64,000 nucleotides of DNA from Janthinobacterium sp. Marseille (GCF_000013625.1 NC_009659.1:1488001-1552000); one strand, 5' to 3'; positions 20,056 through 28,753 are shown, numbered from the stretch's first letter. Notes: generated by a model from the sequence alone, not told the origin. Translations and numbers: made by a program.

Positions 20056-21063
20056 ATGGCTGCGCAAAACAATGCCCCGTTGCCGGATGGATTGGAAATC
20101 GCTGGATATCGCATTGTAAAGAAGATTGCGTCTGGCGGGTTCAGTATTGTCTATCTGGCCTACGATGAAGATGGTAATGCAGTCGCCATCAAGGAATACC
20201 TGCCGAGCTCGCTGGCACTGCGCCAGCCGGGCGAACTGGTACCGGCTATTTCGCCGGAAAACCTGCCGGTTTTCCGTATCGGCCTGAAATGCTTCTTTGA
20301 AGAAGGCCGTGCACTGGCACGCATTGCACACCCGAATGTGGTGAGCGTGACCAACTTCTTCCGCGCCAATGAAACCGTCTATATGGTCATGGGCTACGAG
20401 TCCGGCCGTTCGCTGCAGGACCACATCCTGCGCCGTCGCGACAAGGGCGAAAAACCGCTGGTGTCGGAGCGCTTCATCCGCAAGATGTTCAGCCATGTGA
20501 TGAACGGTTTGCGCGAAGTCCATACGAATAAATTACTGCACCTGGACCTGAAGCCTGCGAATATTTATCTGCGCGTGGACGGTACGCCGATCCTGCTGGA
20601 CTTCGGTGCGGCCCGCCAGACACTGCAATCCGATATGCCCAAGCTCTATCCGATGTATACGCCGGGTTTTGCCGCGCCGGAACTGTATGTGAAGAACGGC
20701 AGCCTGGGACCGTGGACCGATATCTACAGCATAGGTGCATCGATGTTCGCCTGCATGGTCGGGGCGCCGCCGCAACCGGCTGATCAGCGCAAGCTGAATG
20801 ACAAGATGGACGGCCACTTTAATAAGCTGGAAGGCGTGTATTCATCCGACCTGATCAAGGTGATCCGCTGGAGCCTGATGGTCGATCCGCTGGAGCGTCC
20901 GCAAAGCGTGTTTGCCTTGCAAAAAGCCCTGCGCGAACCGATCCAGGAACAGCAGGGCGATGCCCGGCTGCAGCAGGTGGCACGCAAGATCAAAAACATA
21001 TTCAACAATATGGGTAAACGCTCGTCGAATGTATCGACCACGATACAAGAACACACGCGTTAA
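20056..21063 (+). CDS. Eukaryotic-like serine/threonine protein kinase
   Basis: A 335-aa soluble Hanks-type kinase; no membrane segment or sensor domain is visible. Glycine loop IASGGFSIVY, ATP Lys46 in AIKEYLP, catalytic loop HLDLKPAN (Asp164; the usual Arg of HRD is Leu, making it a non-RD kinase), metal-binding DFG at 182-184, and APE in AAPELY. The C-terminal 60 residues are helical with no known domain. It is followed 33 nt later by a PP2C phosphatase, so the two likely act on the same targets. It is divergent from yicC. The substrate is not evident. Confidence 0.92.
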   Translation: MAAQNNAPLPDGLEIAGYRIVKKIASGGFSIVYLAYDEDGNAVAIKEYLPSSLALRQPGELVPAISPENLPVFRIGLKCFFEEGRALARIAHPNVVSVTNFFRANETVYMVMGYESGRSLQDHILRRRDKGEKPLVSERFIRKMFSHVMNGLREVHTNKLLHLDLKPANIYLRVDGTPILLDFGAARQTLQSDMPKLYPMYTPGFAAPELYVKNGSLGPWTDIYSIGASMFACMVGAPPQPADQRKLNDKMDGHFNKLEGVYSSDLIKVIRWSLMVDPLERPQSVFALQKALREPIQEQQGDARLQQVARKIKNIFNNMGKRSSNVSTTIQEHTR

Positions 21064-21096
21064 ACTTATCCCTAACCATCATTACCTAAGCACGTC

Positions 21097-22026
21097 ATGC
21101 GATTCTCTGTCTACCAAGAAAGCCATATAGGCGGTCGCAAGAACAACCAGGACCGCATGGGCTACAGTTTCACGCGCGATGCCCTGTTGCTGCTGGTGGC
21201 GGATGGCATGGGCGGCCACATCATGGGTGAGATGGCGGCACAGATTGCGATGCAAACCATCGCTTCGCTGTTCCAGGAAAACGCCACGCCTTACGTCAAG
21301 AAACCTGAGCGTTTCCTCGAAGACAGCTTCTTCGCCGCGCACCGCGAGATACACCGTTACCGTGCCATTAATAATTTGCCGGAAACGCCGCGTACCACCA
21401 TCGTCGCCTGCCTGATCCAGCACAATAGTGCGATGTGGGCGCATTGCGGTGATTCGCGCCTGTACTGGATGCGTAATGGGCAAATCCTGGCGCGCACCCG
21501 TGACCACTCGCGGATAGAAACCCTGATTGCGCAAGGCAAGGTTGATCCATCGGAGCGTGATACGCATCCGGAACGCAACAAGCTGTTCAACTGCCTCGGT
21601 GCGCCGAATATGCCCATCGTTGAAATCTCGCGCCGCGCCAGCCTGCAGGCGGGCGACATCATGCTCTTGTGTTCGGATGGCTTGTGGTCGGTATTACCTG
21701 ACCATGAACTGGCGCAACGCCTGCACAACAACACCATCGTGCGTGCGGTACCGGAATTACTGACGACCGCCACTGGTATTGCCGGCAAAACAGGGGATAA
21801 TGTCACCGCTTTGGCGATGATGTGGGAAAGCAGCGAAAACCTGCATGGCAATAGCACCATCACCACGCATACCTTGCCGATAGGCAGTGTCACCACCACG
21901 ATCCAGGCGCCACGGCACCTCGATCTGGAAAATGCCGACACCTATAACGATTCAGAAATCGAAAAAGCGATTGAGGAAATCCGCAACGCTATCGATAAAT
22001 CATCACGTATCACTTCCAGGAATTAA
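21097..22026 (+). CDS. PP2C-family serine/threonine phosphatase
   Basis: A 309-aa metal-dependent phosphatase paired with the kinase just upstream. PP2C motifs in order: NNQDRMG (Asp19), ADGMGGH (Asp36), CGDSRLYW, CSDGLW (Asp194) and GDNVTALA (Asp234), which supply the usual metal ligands. A C-terminal tail of about 65 residues after the catalytic domain is rich in Thr and acidic residues and is unassigned. It ends 6 nt before rph, so it is probably cotranscribed with it. It likely reverses phosphorylation by the neighbouring kinase. Confidence 0.92.
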   Translation: MRFSVYQESHIGGRKNNQDRMGYSFTRDALLLLVADGMGGHIMGEMAAQIAMQTIASLFQENATPYVKKPERFLEDSFFAAHREIHRYRAINNLPETPRTTIVACLIQHNSAMWAHCGDSRLYWMRNGQILARTRDHSRIETLIAQGKVDPSERDTHPERNKLFNCLGAPNMPIVEISRRASLQAGDIMLLCSDGLWSVLPDHELAQRLHNNTIVRAVPELLTTATGIAGKTGDNVTALAMMWESSENLHGNSTITTHTLPIGSVTTTIQAPRHLDLENADTYNDSEIEKAIEEIRNAIDKSSRITSRN

Positions 22027-22032
22027 AGCCAC

Positions 22033-22767
22033 ATGTCGTATGAAAATCGTCCCAGCGGACGCGCCGCTGACGCCTTGCGCGCCATCAAACTGACCCGTAA
22101 CTACACCAAGCATGCCGAAGGTTCGGTCCTGATCGAGTGCGGCGACACCAAAGTCATCTGCACTGCCAGCATCGAAGACCGTGTACCCGGCTTCCTCAAA
22201 GGCAAAGGCCAGGGCTGGTTGACGGCTGAATATGGCATGTTGCCGCGTTCGACGCACACCCGCATGGATCGTGAAGCCGCACGTGGCAAGCAATCCGGAC
22301 GTACGCAGGAAATCCAGCGTCTGATCGGTCGTTCGCTGCGCGCAGCATTTGACTTGCAGGCTTTTGGTGAGCGCACCTTGCACCTGGATTGCGACGTCAT
22401 CCAGGCCGACGGTGGCACCCGTACGGCGGCGATTACCGGCACCATGGTTGCCGCCTACGACGCCTTCAGCAAGCTGGTGGCGCAGAACGTTATTCCAGCG
22501 ATCCCGCTCAAGCATTTTGTCGCCGCGATCTCGGTCGGCGTGTACAAAGGCCAGCCGGTGCTGGATCTCGATTACGACGAAGATTCGGATTGCGATACCG
22601 ATATGAATATCGTCATGACCGATGCCGGCCACTTCATTGAAGTGCAGGGCACAGCAGAAGGCGCAGCATTTGATCGCGCGACCATGGATAAATTGCTGGA
22701 CCTGGCGCAAGACGGTATCCGGGACCTGATCGTGCTGCAAAAACAGGCATTGGCAATAGCTGCGTAA
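22033..22767 (+). CDS. rph: Ribonuclease PH
   Basis: Phosphorolytic 3'-5' exoribonuclease that trims tRNA 3' ends. The N-terminus ([30 protein letters not shown]), the basic patch ([22 protein letters not shown]) and the phosphate site ([16 protein letters not shown]) are conserved. The 244 aa include a full C-terminal helix, unlike the truncated E. coli K-12 version. It follows the phosphatase by 6 nt and is separated from rdgB by a terminator-like hairpin. Confidence 0.97.
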   Translation: MSYENRPSGRAADALRAIKLTRNYTKHAEGSVLIECGDTKVICTASIEDRVPGFLKGKGQGWLTAEYGMLPRSTHTRMDREAARGKQSGRTQEIQRLIGRSLRAAFDLQAFGERTLHLDCDVIQADGGTRTAAITGTMVAAYDAFSKLVAQNVIPAIPLKHFVAAISVGVYKGQPVLDLDYDEDSDCDTDMNIVMTDAGHFIEVQGTAEGAAFDRATMDKLLDLAQDGIRDLIVLQKQALAIAA

Positions 22768-22844
22768 AATAGAGCCTGCCTCGAACATTCTTGCTTTAAT
22801 GTAAATATCCATGCGGGCCGGCTGTATAGCCTGGGCCCTTGCAT

Positions 22845-22874
22845 AACCCGGCTGTTTTTGAGGCCGGGTTTTTT
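22845..22874 (+). terminator. Hairpin with T-run between rph and rdgB
   Basis: AACCCGGC / GCCGGGTT stem with a 10-nt loop followed by six Ts, ending 17 nt before the rdgB ATG. It looks like an intrinsic terminator or attenuator separating rph from rdgB-hemW. Confidence 0.75.
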
Positions 22875-22891
22875 ATCGTTTTCGGATCATC

Positions 22892-23476
22892 ATGTCGCGT
22901 ACCCTTATCCTCGCCTCCAATAATGCAGGTAAATTGAAAGAATTCAGTGCCTTGCTGTCGTCCATCAATTTCGATGTACACGCGCAGGGGGAATTCAATG
23001 TCCCTGAAGCGGAAGAACCGCACGTCACCTTCGTGGAAAACGCGATCGCCAAGGCGCGCCACGCGGCACGCCTGACGGGCAAGCCTGCATTGGCTGACGA
23101 TTCAGGTGTCTGCGTCAATGCACTGGGCGGTGCGCCGGGTGTGTACTCGGCACGTTATGCCGGTGAACCAAAATCCGATCAACGTAACAATGAAAAGCTC
23201 ATTGCTGACCTCGCGGTACATGCGGATAAATCCGCTTACTACTATTGCGTACTGGTCTTCGTGCGTCATGCTGACGACCCGCAACCAGTGATCGCAGAAG
23301 GTCGCTGGAATGGCGAAATGCTGGCAGAACCACGCGGGCAGGGCGGCTTTGGTTACGATGCTTATTTTTGGCTGCCGGAGCAGCAAAAAACCGCGGCAGA
23401 ATTAACAGCTGAAGAAAAAAATCGCCTGTCGCATCGCGGCCAGGCCTTGCGTGCGCTGATCGAAAAATTGCGATGA
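22892..23476 (+). CDS. rdgB: XTP/dITP pyrophosphatase RdgB
   Basis: Removes non-canonical purine triphosphates (XTP, dITP) from the nucleotide pool. The HAM1 family signature LILASNNAGKLKEFSALL opens the protein, then DDSGVCVNALGGAPGVYSAR and GGFGYDAYFW. The 194 aa fit the family. It overlaps hemW by 4 nt (ATGA), so the two are translationally coupled. Confidence 0.96.
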   Translation: MSRTLILASNNAGKLKEFSALLSSINFDVHAQGEFNVPEAEEPHVTFVENAIAKARHAARLTGKPALADDSGVCVNALGGAPGVYSARYAGEPKSDQRNNEKLIADLAVHADKSAYYYCVLVFVRHADDPQPVIAEGRWNGEMLAEPRGQGGFGYDAYFWLPEQQKTAAELTAEEKNRLSHRGQALRALIEKLR

Positions 23477-24717
23477 TCCCGATTAAACCGATCAGCAACA
23501 GCATCGCCGATGCGCTCGATCATTCAGGGCCGGCGCGTGTAGCCACCGCCTACCTGAAGCCGGGTGCATTAAGCCTGACGGCATTGCCGCCGCTGTCGCT
23601 GTACGTGCATTTCCCGTGGTGTGTGAAGAAGTGTCCTTATTGCGATTTCAATTCGCATGAAGCCACCGGCGGTTTCCCGGAAGATGAATACCTGTCTGCC
23701 TTGCGTGCCGACCTGGAAATGGCTTTGCCACTGATATGGGGGCGCAAGATCTATACGATCTTCATCGGTGGCGGTACACCCAGCCTGTTGTCTGCTGCCG
23801 GGCTGGATCGCTTGCTGTCCGACATCCGTACCTTGTTGCCCTTGGACGGTGCGGTCGAGATTACGATGGAAGCCAATCCCGGTACTTTCGAAGCAGAGAA
23901 ATTCAAGTCTTATCGTGCCAGCGGCATCAATCGCCTGTCGATAGGCATACAGAGTTTCAACTCGCGTCATTTGGATGCGCTGGGTCGTATCCATAACGGC
24001 GATGAAGCACAGCGTGCGGTAGATATTGCCGCCAGCAACTTCGATAATTTCAACCTCGATTTGATGTATGCCTTGCCGTCGCAAACGCTGGACGAAGCGC
24101 GCCTGGATGTGCAGACCGCAATTGCCTATGCGCCGCCGCATCTGTCGCTATACCATCTGACGATGGAGCCGAACACGGTCTTCGCCAAGTACCCGCCGGT
24201 GGTACCGGACGACGATGCCAGTGCCGATATGCAAGACATGATCGAGCAGGAAACCGGTGCCGCCGGTTACCAGCACTACGAAGTCTCAGCCTATGCGCAG
24301 CCTAAGCGTCAGGCGCGGCATAACCTCAACTACTGGCAGTTCGGCGACTACCTCGGCATCGGTGCAGGGGCGCACACCAAGCTGTCATTTCCGCATCGCG
24401 TGATCCGGCAGGCGCGTTACAAGCAACCGAAGAGTTATATGGAGCAAATGCGCCTGGGCAACCCTATCCAGGAAGAAAAGGAAATCACGCGCAGCGAGCT
24501 GGGCTTTGAATTCATGCTCAATGCGATGCGCCTGGTGGAGGGCGTGGAGGTCAATATGTTCGCCGAACGCACCGGCATGCCGCTGAATGCAGTGGAGCGG
24601 GCGCTGAACGAGGCTGAAGCCAAGGGTTTGCTGTACCGCGACCATAAAACGATTAAACCGACGGTGCTGGGCCAGCGCTTTCTGAACGACTTGCAGGAAA
24701 TGTTTTTGGCCGATTAA
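23473..24717 (+). CDS. hemW: Heme chaperone HemW (HemN-like radical SAM protein)
   Basis: Radical SAM protein that binds heme and is thought to deliver it to target proteins. The 4Fe-4S cluster motif is CVKKCPYCDF (CxxxCxxC, about residues 53-60), followed by FIGGGTPSLL and the LSIGIQSFN motif. The extra Cys that marks true HemN oxidases is absent from the expected N-terminal position. The 414 aa include about 38 residues ahead of the conserved start (LPPLSLYVHFPWC). The ATG overlaps the rdgB stop. Confidence 0.94.
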   Translation: MIPIKPISNSIADALDHSGPARVATAYLKPGALSLTALPPLSLYVHFPWCVKKCPYCDFNSHEATGGFPEDEYLSALRADLEMALPLIWGRKIYTIFIGGGTPSLLSAAGLDRLLSDIRTLLPLDGAVEITMEANPGTFEAEKFKSYRASGINRLSIGIQSFNSRHLDALGRIHNGDEAQRAVDIAASNFDNFNLDLMYALPSQTLDEARLDVQTAIAYAPPHLSLYHLTMEPNTVFAKYPPVVPDDDASADMQDMIEQETGAAGYQHYEVSAYAQPKRQARHNLNYWQFGDYLGIGAGAHTKLSFPHRVIRQARYKQPKSYMEQMRLGNPIQEEKEITRSELGFEFMLNAMRLVEGVEVNMFAERTGMPLNAVERALNEAEAKGLLYRDHKTIKPTVLGQRFLNDLQEMFLAD

Positions 24718-24761
24718 TAACAAAATATTGTGCGGCAGTCGGCAATTCCGGGGGACTTAGG

Positions 24762-24767
24762 TATAAT
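24762..24767 (+). promoter_or_regulatory. -10 box upstream of tRNA-Ser
   Basis: A perfect TATAAT lies about 100 bp upstream of the tRNA. No good -35 is seen at the usual distance, so this is only a possible promoter element. Confidence 0.35.
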
Positions 24768-24869
24768 GCGACCTCTTGGAAGTTGATGGGCCCGTCGCCG
24801 ATAGATTGCACGCTCGTGTAATCAGCTAGTAAATCGGATGAATGGTGTTCATTCGTCAATATCCGAAAT

Positions 24870-24959
24870 GGAAGTGTGGCCGAGTGGTTGAAGGCACCAG
24901 TCTTGAAAACTGGCGACGGTTTATCCCGTTCGTGAGTTCGAATCTCACCGCTTCCGCCA
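24870..24959 (+). tRNA. tRNA-Ser(UGA)
   Basis: Type II tRNA of 90 nt including an encoded CCA. The acceptor stem GGAAGTG pairs with CGCTTCC (one G-T). The anticodon stem CCAGT/ACTGG encloses CTTGAAA, so the anticodon is UGA, reading UCA. The long variable arm (GCGACGGTTTATCCCGTTCGT) and the T-loop GTTCGAATC are clear. Confidence 0.97.
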
Positions 24960-24999
24960 ACTGGCTGCAACGCTCATGCTGACTTGTCATTGATTGGCC

Positions 25000-25359
25000 A
25001 TGTCACACCACAAATTTTCAGTACTTAAGCTGCGTATTCGATTTCTCTATCCGTTCATCTGCGTTTCTTTCCCTGCATTTGTTCTGATCATTGCGTATAA
25101 CAAGTTTGATACGGAACTTTCCAGTTTCCTAAACAAGTTCGATACGGAAATTCCCCATTTTCTATATTCCTTATCAAGTGTTACATGTCCATGCGGAGGT
25201 GGCGTTTCTTATCCTGCCGGACAATTTCTTCATGACGCTATTGGCTATCTTTGCTACGCCGCTTTTATACTTGGAATAATCGTTACATGCTGGCGTGCTT
25301 ATTGCGATTATGTGCGTGGGGATGTCTTTCACGAGATATATCTAGAGGTAGATGTTTAG
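25000..25359 (+). CDS. Hypothetical small membrane protein
   Basis: A 119-aa reading frame of unknown function, starting 40 nt after the tRNA. I see two likely membrane segments (about residues 12-32 and 80-100) and an unusual tandem repeat in between: NKFDTELSSFL followed by NKFDTEIPHFL. The middle has a CPCGGG motif. The ATG at 25000 is chosen over a TTG two codons upstream; neither has a strong ribosome-binding site. The DNA is AT-richer than its neighbours, which may indicate recent acquisition next to a tRNA gene. No known family is recognised, and it may not be expressed. Confidence 0.4.
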   Translation: MSHHKFSVLKLRIRFLYPFICVSFPAFVLIIAYNKFDTELSSFLNKFDTEIPHFLYSLSSVTCPCGGGVSYPAGQFLHDAIGYLCYAAFILGIIVTCWRAYCDYVRGDVFHEIYLEVDV

Positions 25360-25398
25360 GCGTTCATGCTTTTCATGGATGCCTGCTACCTTTCTATC

Positions 25399-25431
25399 AA
25401 AAAAAATCCCGCCGAGATTTCTCAAGGCGGG
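25399..25431 (-). terminator. Terminator of the chemoreceptor gene
   Basis: Inverted repeat CCCGCC / GGCGGG with an inner GAGA / TCTC pairing. On the minus strand it is followed by eight Ts, about 85 nt past the receptor stop. Confidence 0.85.
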
Positions 25432-25514
25432 AAATGCTTTACAGCTATTTGTACGGCCCAGTCAGATAATGACCATGGCCGCTCTTGTTAATCCGAAACC
25501 GATTTGAATCGTGT

Positions 25515-27197
25515 TCAATCGATACCGGTTGCCGACGCGACGACAGCAAGGCGGCGTGGTGGCGAAACCGCGCGCTTGATGCTGGATAATTTGGATGCAA
25601 GTGCCGGACGAACCGGAGTTGAGCGCACAGATGTGTCCTGATGCTCCGTTTGTTGTGGTGCGCTGGCGTCGATCTTGAAGACGCTGACGGTTTGTTCCAG
25701 TTTGACAGCCTGGTCCTTGAGCGAACCGGCAGCAGCGGCCGCTTCTTCGACCAATGCAGCGTTTTGCTGGGTGACATGATCCATTTGCGCAATCGCCTGG
25801 TTGACTTGCTCGATGCCGGCGCTTTGCTCCTGGCTGGCCGCCATGATTTCCGCCATGATGTCGGTTACGCGTTTCACACTGTCGACCACCTCGGTCATGG
25901 TGGAGCCGGCCTGTACCACCAGCTTGCTGCCGGTATCGACGCGACCTACCGAATCATCAATCAATGCCTTGATTTCTTTCGCTGCAGCAGCCGAGCGTTG
26001 CGCCAGATTGCGTACTTCGCTGGCGACTACCGCAAAGCCACGACCCTGTTCGCCGGCACGCGCTGCTTCGACTGCCGCATTCAATGCCAGGATGTTGGTC
26101 TGGAAGGCGATGCCGTCGATGACGCCGATGATGTCGGTGATTTTCTTTGCCGAGTCATTGATGCCGTTCATGGTGACGACGACTTCACTGACAACCTGGC
26201 CGCCCTTGACCGCGATTTCGGATGCGGACAGTGACAGGCTGTTGGCCTGGCGTGCATTGTCTGCATTCTGTTTGACGGTAGATGTCAGTTCTTCCATCGA
26301 CGATGCGGTTTCTTCCAGCGAGCTGGCCTGTTCTTCGGTACGCGAAGAGAGGTCCATATTGCCGCTGGCGATCTGGTTCGAAGCGGTGGCCATGGTGGCG
26401 GTACCGCTGCGTACTTCGTCGACGATACCGATCAGGCTTTGGTTCATGTCCTTGAGTGCCTGCAACAGTTGGCCTGTTTCATCCTTGGATTTGACGTTGA
26501 TCTGGCTGGTCAGGTCGCCACTGGCAACTGTTTGCGCCACCAGCACTGCTTCGTTCAGCGGACGTGTGATCGAGCGACTGATGACGATACCGAGGCCTAT
26601 GCTGAGGAGCAACGCCACTGCGGAGATCGCGATGATGATGGTGATGGATTGTTGCGCGGCGAGATTGGCTTCCTGGCTTTTTACGTCGACAATTTTTTGC
26701 ATTGAAGTGACGACAGTGCCGATATCGGCAACGATTTGTCGACGCAACGGACTGCATTCATTGACGAGGAATTTGCCGAAGGCTTCCATTTGATCCGCAT
26801 CACGGAACTGGCGTGGACGTTTAAGTTCTTCCGCCATGGTCAGCAAGCCTTTGCTGACTTTTTCGAAATTGGCATCGCCTTTGAAGAAAGGCGTCATCTT
26901 TGCCAGCGCATCCAGATAGATGGCTTTTTGCTCATCCAGGATATCCAGCTCTTTCAAGGCGTCTGCCTTGTTGGTGAAAATGTAGGCGTTACGCGCGGCG
27001 AGACCGGTTTGGCCGAGTGCTTCGCGCGCAGTGTAAAGACGCTCCAGTTGCTGGGTGCGGATCTCGTTCTGGGTGGCGATGACGCCGTCGATCTGGTTTA
27101 TCCGCATCAAGGCAAACACCGCGATCAGTAATGTGAGCAGGGCGGTGACGCCGAATCCGAGGCTTAGCTTGCTTCCTACCTTCATATTTGCAAACAT
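25515..27197 (-). CDS. Methyl-accepting chemotaxis protein
   Basis: Inner-membrane chemoreceptor signalling to CheA/CheW. The 560 aa show a first membrane helix (about 12-31), a periplasmic four-helix-bundle sensor domain, a second membrane helix (about 184-207), a HAMP linker (ISRSITRPLNEAV onward), and a long cytoplasmic methylation/signalling coiled coil with the hairpin tip (GIAFQTNILALNAAVEAARAGEQGRGFAVVA). There is no C-terminal NWETF-type pentapeptide for CheR/CheB tethering. The ATG at 27197 has GGGAG 8 nt upstream. A FliA-like promoter lies upstream at 27265-27291, and there is no chemotaxis gene nearby. The ligand is unknown. Confidence 0.94.
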   Translation of the reverse strand: MFANMKVGSKLSLGFGVTALLTLLIAVFALMRINQIDGVIATQNEIRTQQLERLYTAREALGQTGLAARNAYIFTNKADALKELDILDEQKAIYLDALAKMTPFFKGDANFEKVSKGLLTMAEELKRPRQFRDADQMEAFGKFLVNECSPLRRQIVADIGTVVTSMQKIVDVKSQEANLAAQQSITIIIAISAVALLLSIGLGIVISRSITRPLNEAVLVAQTVASGDLTSQINVKSKDETGQLLQALKDMNQSLIGIVDEVRSGTATMATASNQIASGNMDLSSRTEEQASSLEETASSMEELTSTVKQNADNARQANSLSLSASEIAVKGGQVVSEVVVTMNGINDSAKKITDIIGVIDGIAFQTNILALNAAVEAARAGEQGRGFAVVASEVRNLAQRSAAAAKEIKALIDDSVGRVDTGSKLVVQAGSTMTEVVDSVKRVTDIMAEIMAASQEQSAGIEQVNQAIAQMDHVTQQNAALVEEAAAAAGSLKDQAVKLEQTVSVFKIDASAPQQTEHQDTSVRSTPVRPALASKLSSIKRAVSPPRRLAVVASATGID

Positions 27198-27264
27198 CGT
27201 TATCTCCCAAATTGTTTCATTGAAATGCTTCGCTGAGTGATGATTAGTACGACGTGCTTCTGCA

Positions 27265-27291
27265 AAATAGGCTCAAGGGCTCGTAACTTAT
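27265..27291 (-). promoter_or_regulatory. Sigma-28 (FliA)-like promoter of the chemoreceptor gene
   Basis: Read on the minus strand: ATAAGTTA - 11 nt - GCCTATTT. The FliA consensus is TAAAGTTT-N11-GCCGATAA; the spacer is exact, and the matching positions are AAGTT and GCC.AT. It is about 70 bp upstream of the receptor ATG, as expected for a flagellar-class chemoreceptor. Confidence 0.45.
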
Positions 27292-27410
27292 TGATGCCAT
27301 GAGGAAATTTCCATGACGCTACCATGCGCTATGGAAATAAACGCTCCCATAAATATGAGATTTGATGCGGATTTGCGACGTTTTTTTGATAAAAATCGTT
27401 AAATAAAAAG

Positions 27411-27436
27411 AAGCCCATATTTTGCAATATGAGCTT
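27411..27436 (-). terminator. Terminator of the winged-helix protein gene
   Basis: AAGCCCATATT / AATATGAGCTT, an 11-bp stem with one mismatch and a TTGC loop (plus-strand reading). On the minus strand it is followed by CTTTTTATTT, 57 nt past the stop of the gene at 27494. Confidence 0.75.
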
Positions 27437-27493
27437 GATAAGAGATGCACCAAATTAGGACGCTTTGATGCTTGATTTGGGCGGAGCCGGATG

Positions 27494-28072
27494 TTATTCG
27501 AGGTACCTGATCTTGTGCAGATAGGAATAGAGCTGCTGGCGTTGTGCGGTATCGAGTTGCAGGCATTCACCGCCTATCGAGATGGTCAATTCACCGTCTG
27601 AAAACAGGCCGGCGATGACAGGTGCGGACATGGCGTTGAACGGAGCCGGTGGTACTTCGTCAGTGTCGCTGTGTTCAGGCACATGTCGTTCACCGTTCTC
27701 ATGACCGCTGATCGGGTGCACATTGGACGAGATCAGGGTCGCCGCCTTGCCATTTGATGTGCTCTGCAGGCGCAGGATGTTTTGCTTCGACGCGGTGCCT
27801 GCGATCCCGGTTTCGTTTTTGCTGACAGCTGTGAACTGGTGATCCAGTATCGTATCGGGCGCTGCAAAGTAGAGACGGCCACGCTGGTCCTTGACCTTGA
27901 TGATGGCGGAGTGGGTCAGCGCGCGCAGCAACAAGGTGTTAATGGCGGAGCTGTCGCGCTGCAGTACCTGGGCCAATTCCCTCGGCGTCAACGGTGCCTT
28001 GCGTACCGCATCAATTGCCTCGGCAATCTTGCTGCCGGGGCGCGGGGAGTAGCGATGGGCTGGTTTTTTCAT
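27494..28072 (-). CDS. Hypothetical protein with a winged-helix-like N-terminus
   Basis: A 192-aa protein of unknown role. Residues about 15-70 (KIAEAIDAVRKAPLTPRELA, SAINTLLLRALTHSAIIKVK) look like a winged helix-turn-helix followed by a beta-wing (RLYFAAP). The middle (about 75-140) is low-complexity and polar. The last 40 residues (LFSDGELTISIGGECLQLD, QRQQLYSYLHKIRYLE) look like a small separate domain. It is a single gene with its own terminator, between the chemoreceptor and the XRE regulator. It could be a regulator, but no target is apparent. Confidence 0.6.
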   Translation of the reverse strand: MKKPAHRYSPRPGSKIAEAIDAVRKAPLTPRELAQVLQRDSSAINTLLLRALTHSAIIKVKDQRGRLYFAAPDTILDHQFTAVSKNETGIAGTASKQNILRLQSTSNGKAATLISSNVHPISGHENGERHVPEHSDTDEVPPAPFNAMSAPVIAGLFSDGELTISIGGECLQLDTAQRQQLYSYLHKIRYLE

Positions 28073-28322
28073 GCACGTCCTTTTTCGACTGTGGCCGTTC
28101 AGGCTGACTCATACCATTGGTCAAACCGGCATGCCGGTCTTGCACAGATGCCATTCCGGCGGATAATTATTCGTGAATGAATAGAATAATGCGTCTTTTA
28201 CCGGAAAAATTAAGCGGGAATCATCTGGAAGGAGTCGATGTGCGGTGCCGGGAGGTGGGTAAGGCGATTGAAAAAAGCGGGGTGAAGCAGAAAGTTTGAG
28301 GATAGTTGCGGAGGGCTGGGGA

Positions 28323-28712
28323 TCAGTTGTCCGAGGTTTTATCCGGACTTGTATCCGGCAGCGGCTCGGCAATCGTGTCGATGATTTTGATGGTTTGATT
28401 CAGTTTGTATTCCGGCATTTGCTGCATCAGCTTGACCGCATGCGCTATGCGTTTATCCATCGCGGGATAGCTATCTTCCTGTGCGCCTGCATGCTCGTCG
28501 TCACCTGCGGTGCCTTCATTCAACCATGAGAAAGAAACGCGGCAGGCCTTTGCCAATTTCTTGACCGTTTCGGTTTCCGGACCTTTGCTGCCAACGCCTT
28601 TGAGGATGCGGCTGATCGTCGCTTGCGGCACACCCGAAATGCGGGCGAGTTCGCTTTGCGATTTGATCCTTGCAGCCTTCATGGCCTGGTCCAGGCGGTT
28701 TCCGATAGTCAT
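28323..28712 (-). CDS. XRE-family transcriptional regulator
   Basis: A 129-aa protein with an N-terminal lambda-repressor-type helix-turn-helix (about 1-65; SQSELARISGVPQATISRILKG) and a C-terminal helical tail (MDKRIAHAVKLMQQMPEYKLNQTIKIID) that probably dimerises. I chose the ATG at 28712, where the conserved domain starts; longer readings add an unconserved Cys/His-rich stretch. It is divergent from the Xre/RES pair across a 164-bp region holding several palindromes, so it may control itself or that pair. DNA-binding is inferred. Confidence 0.82.
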   Translation of the reverse strand: MTIGNRLDQAMKAARIKSQSELARISGVPQATISRILKGVGSKGPETETVKKLAKACRVSFSWLNEGTAGDDEHAGAQEDSYPAMDKRIAHAVKLMQQMPEYKLNQTIKIIDTIAEPLPDTSPDKTSDN

Positions 28713-28726
28713 GCATCGACTATACA

Positions 28727-28736
28727 TATGCGCATA
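28727..28736. promoter_or_regulatory. Palindrome TATGCGCATA next to the XRE regulator start
   Basis: Perfect 10-bp palindrome 15 bp upstream of the XRE ATG. The position fits an autoregulatory operator. Confidence 0.35.
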
Positions 28737-28753
28737 GGCACTATCAAAGTGGC

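Noticed and set aside
24841..24960. Attachment site or mobile element at tRNA-Ser
   Set aside because: No repeated tRNA 3' end, integrase or boundary repeat is visible nearby.
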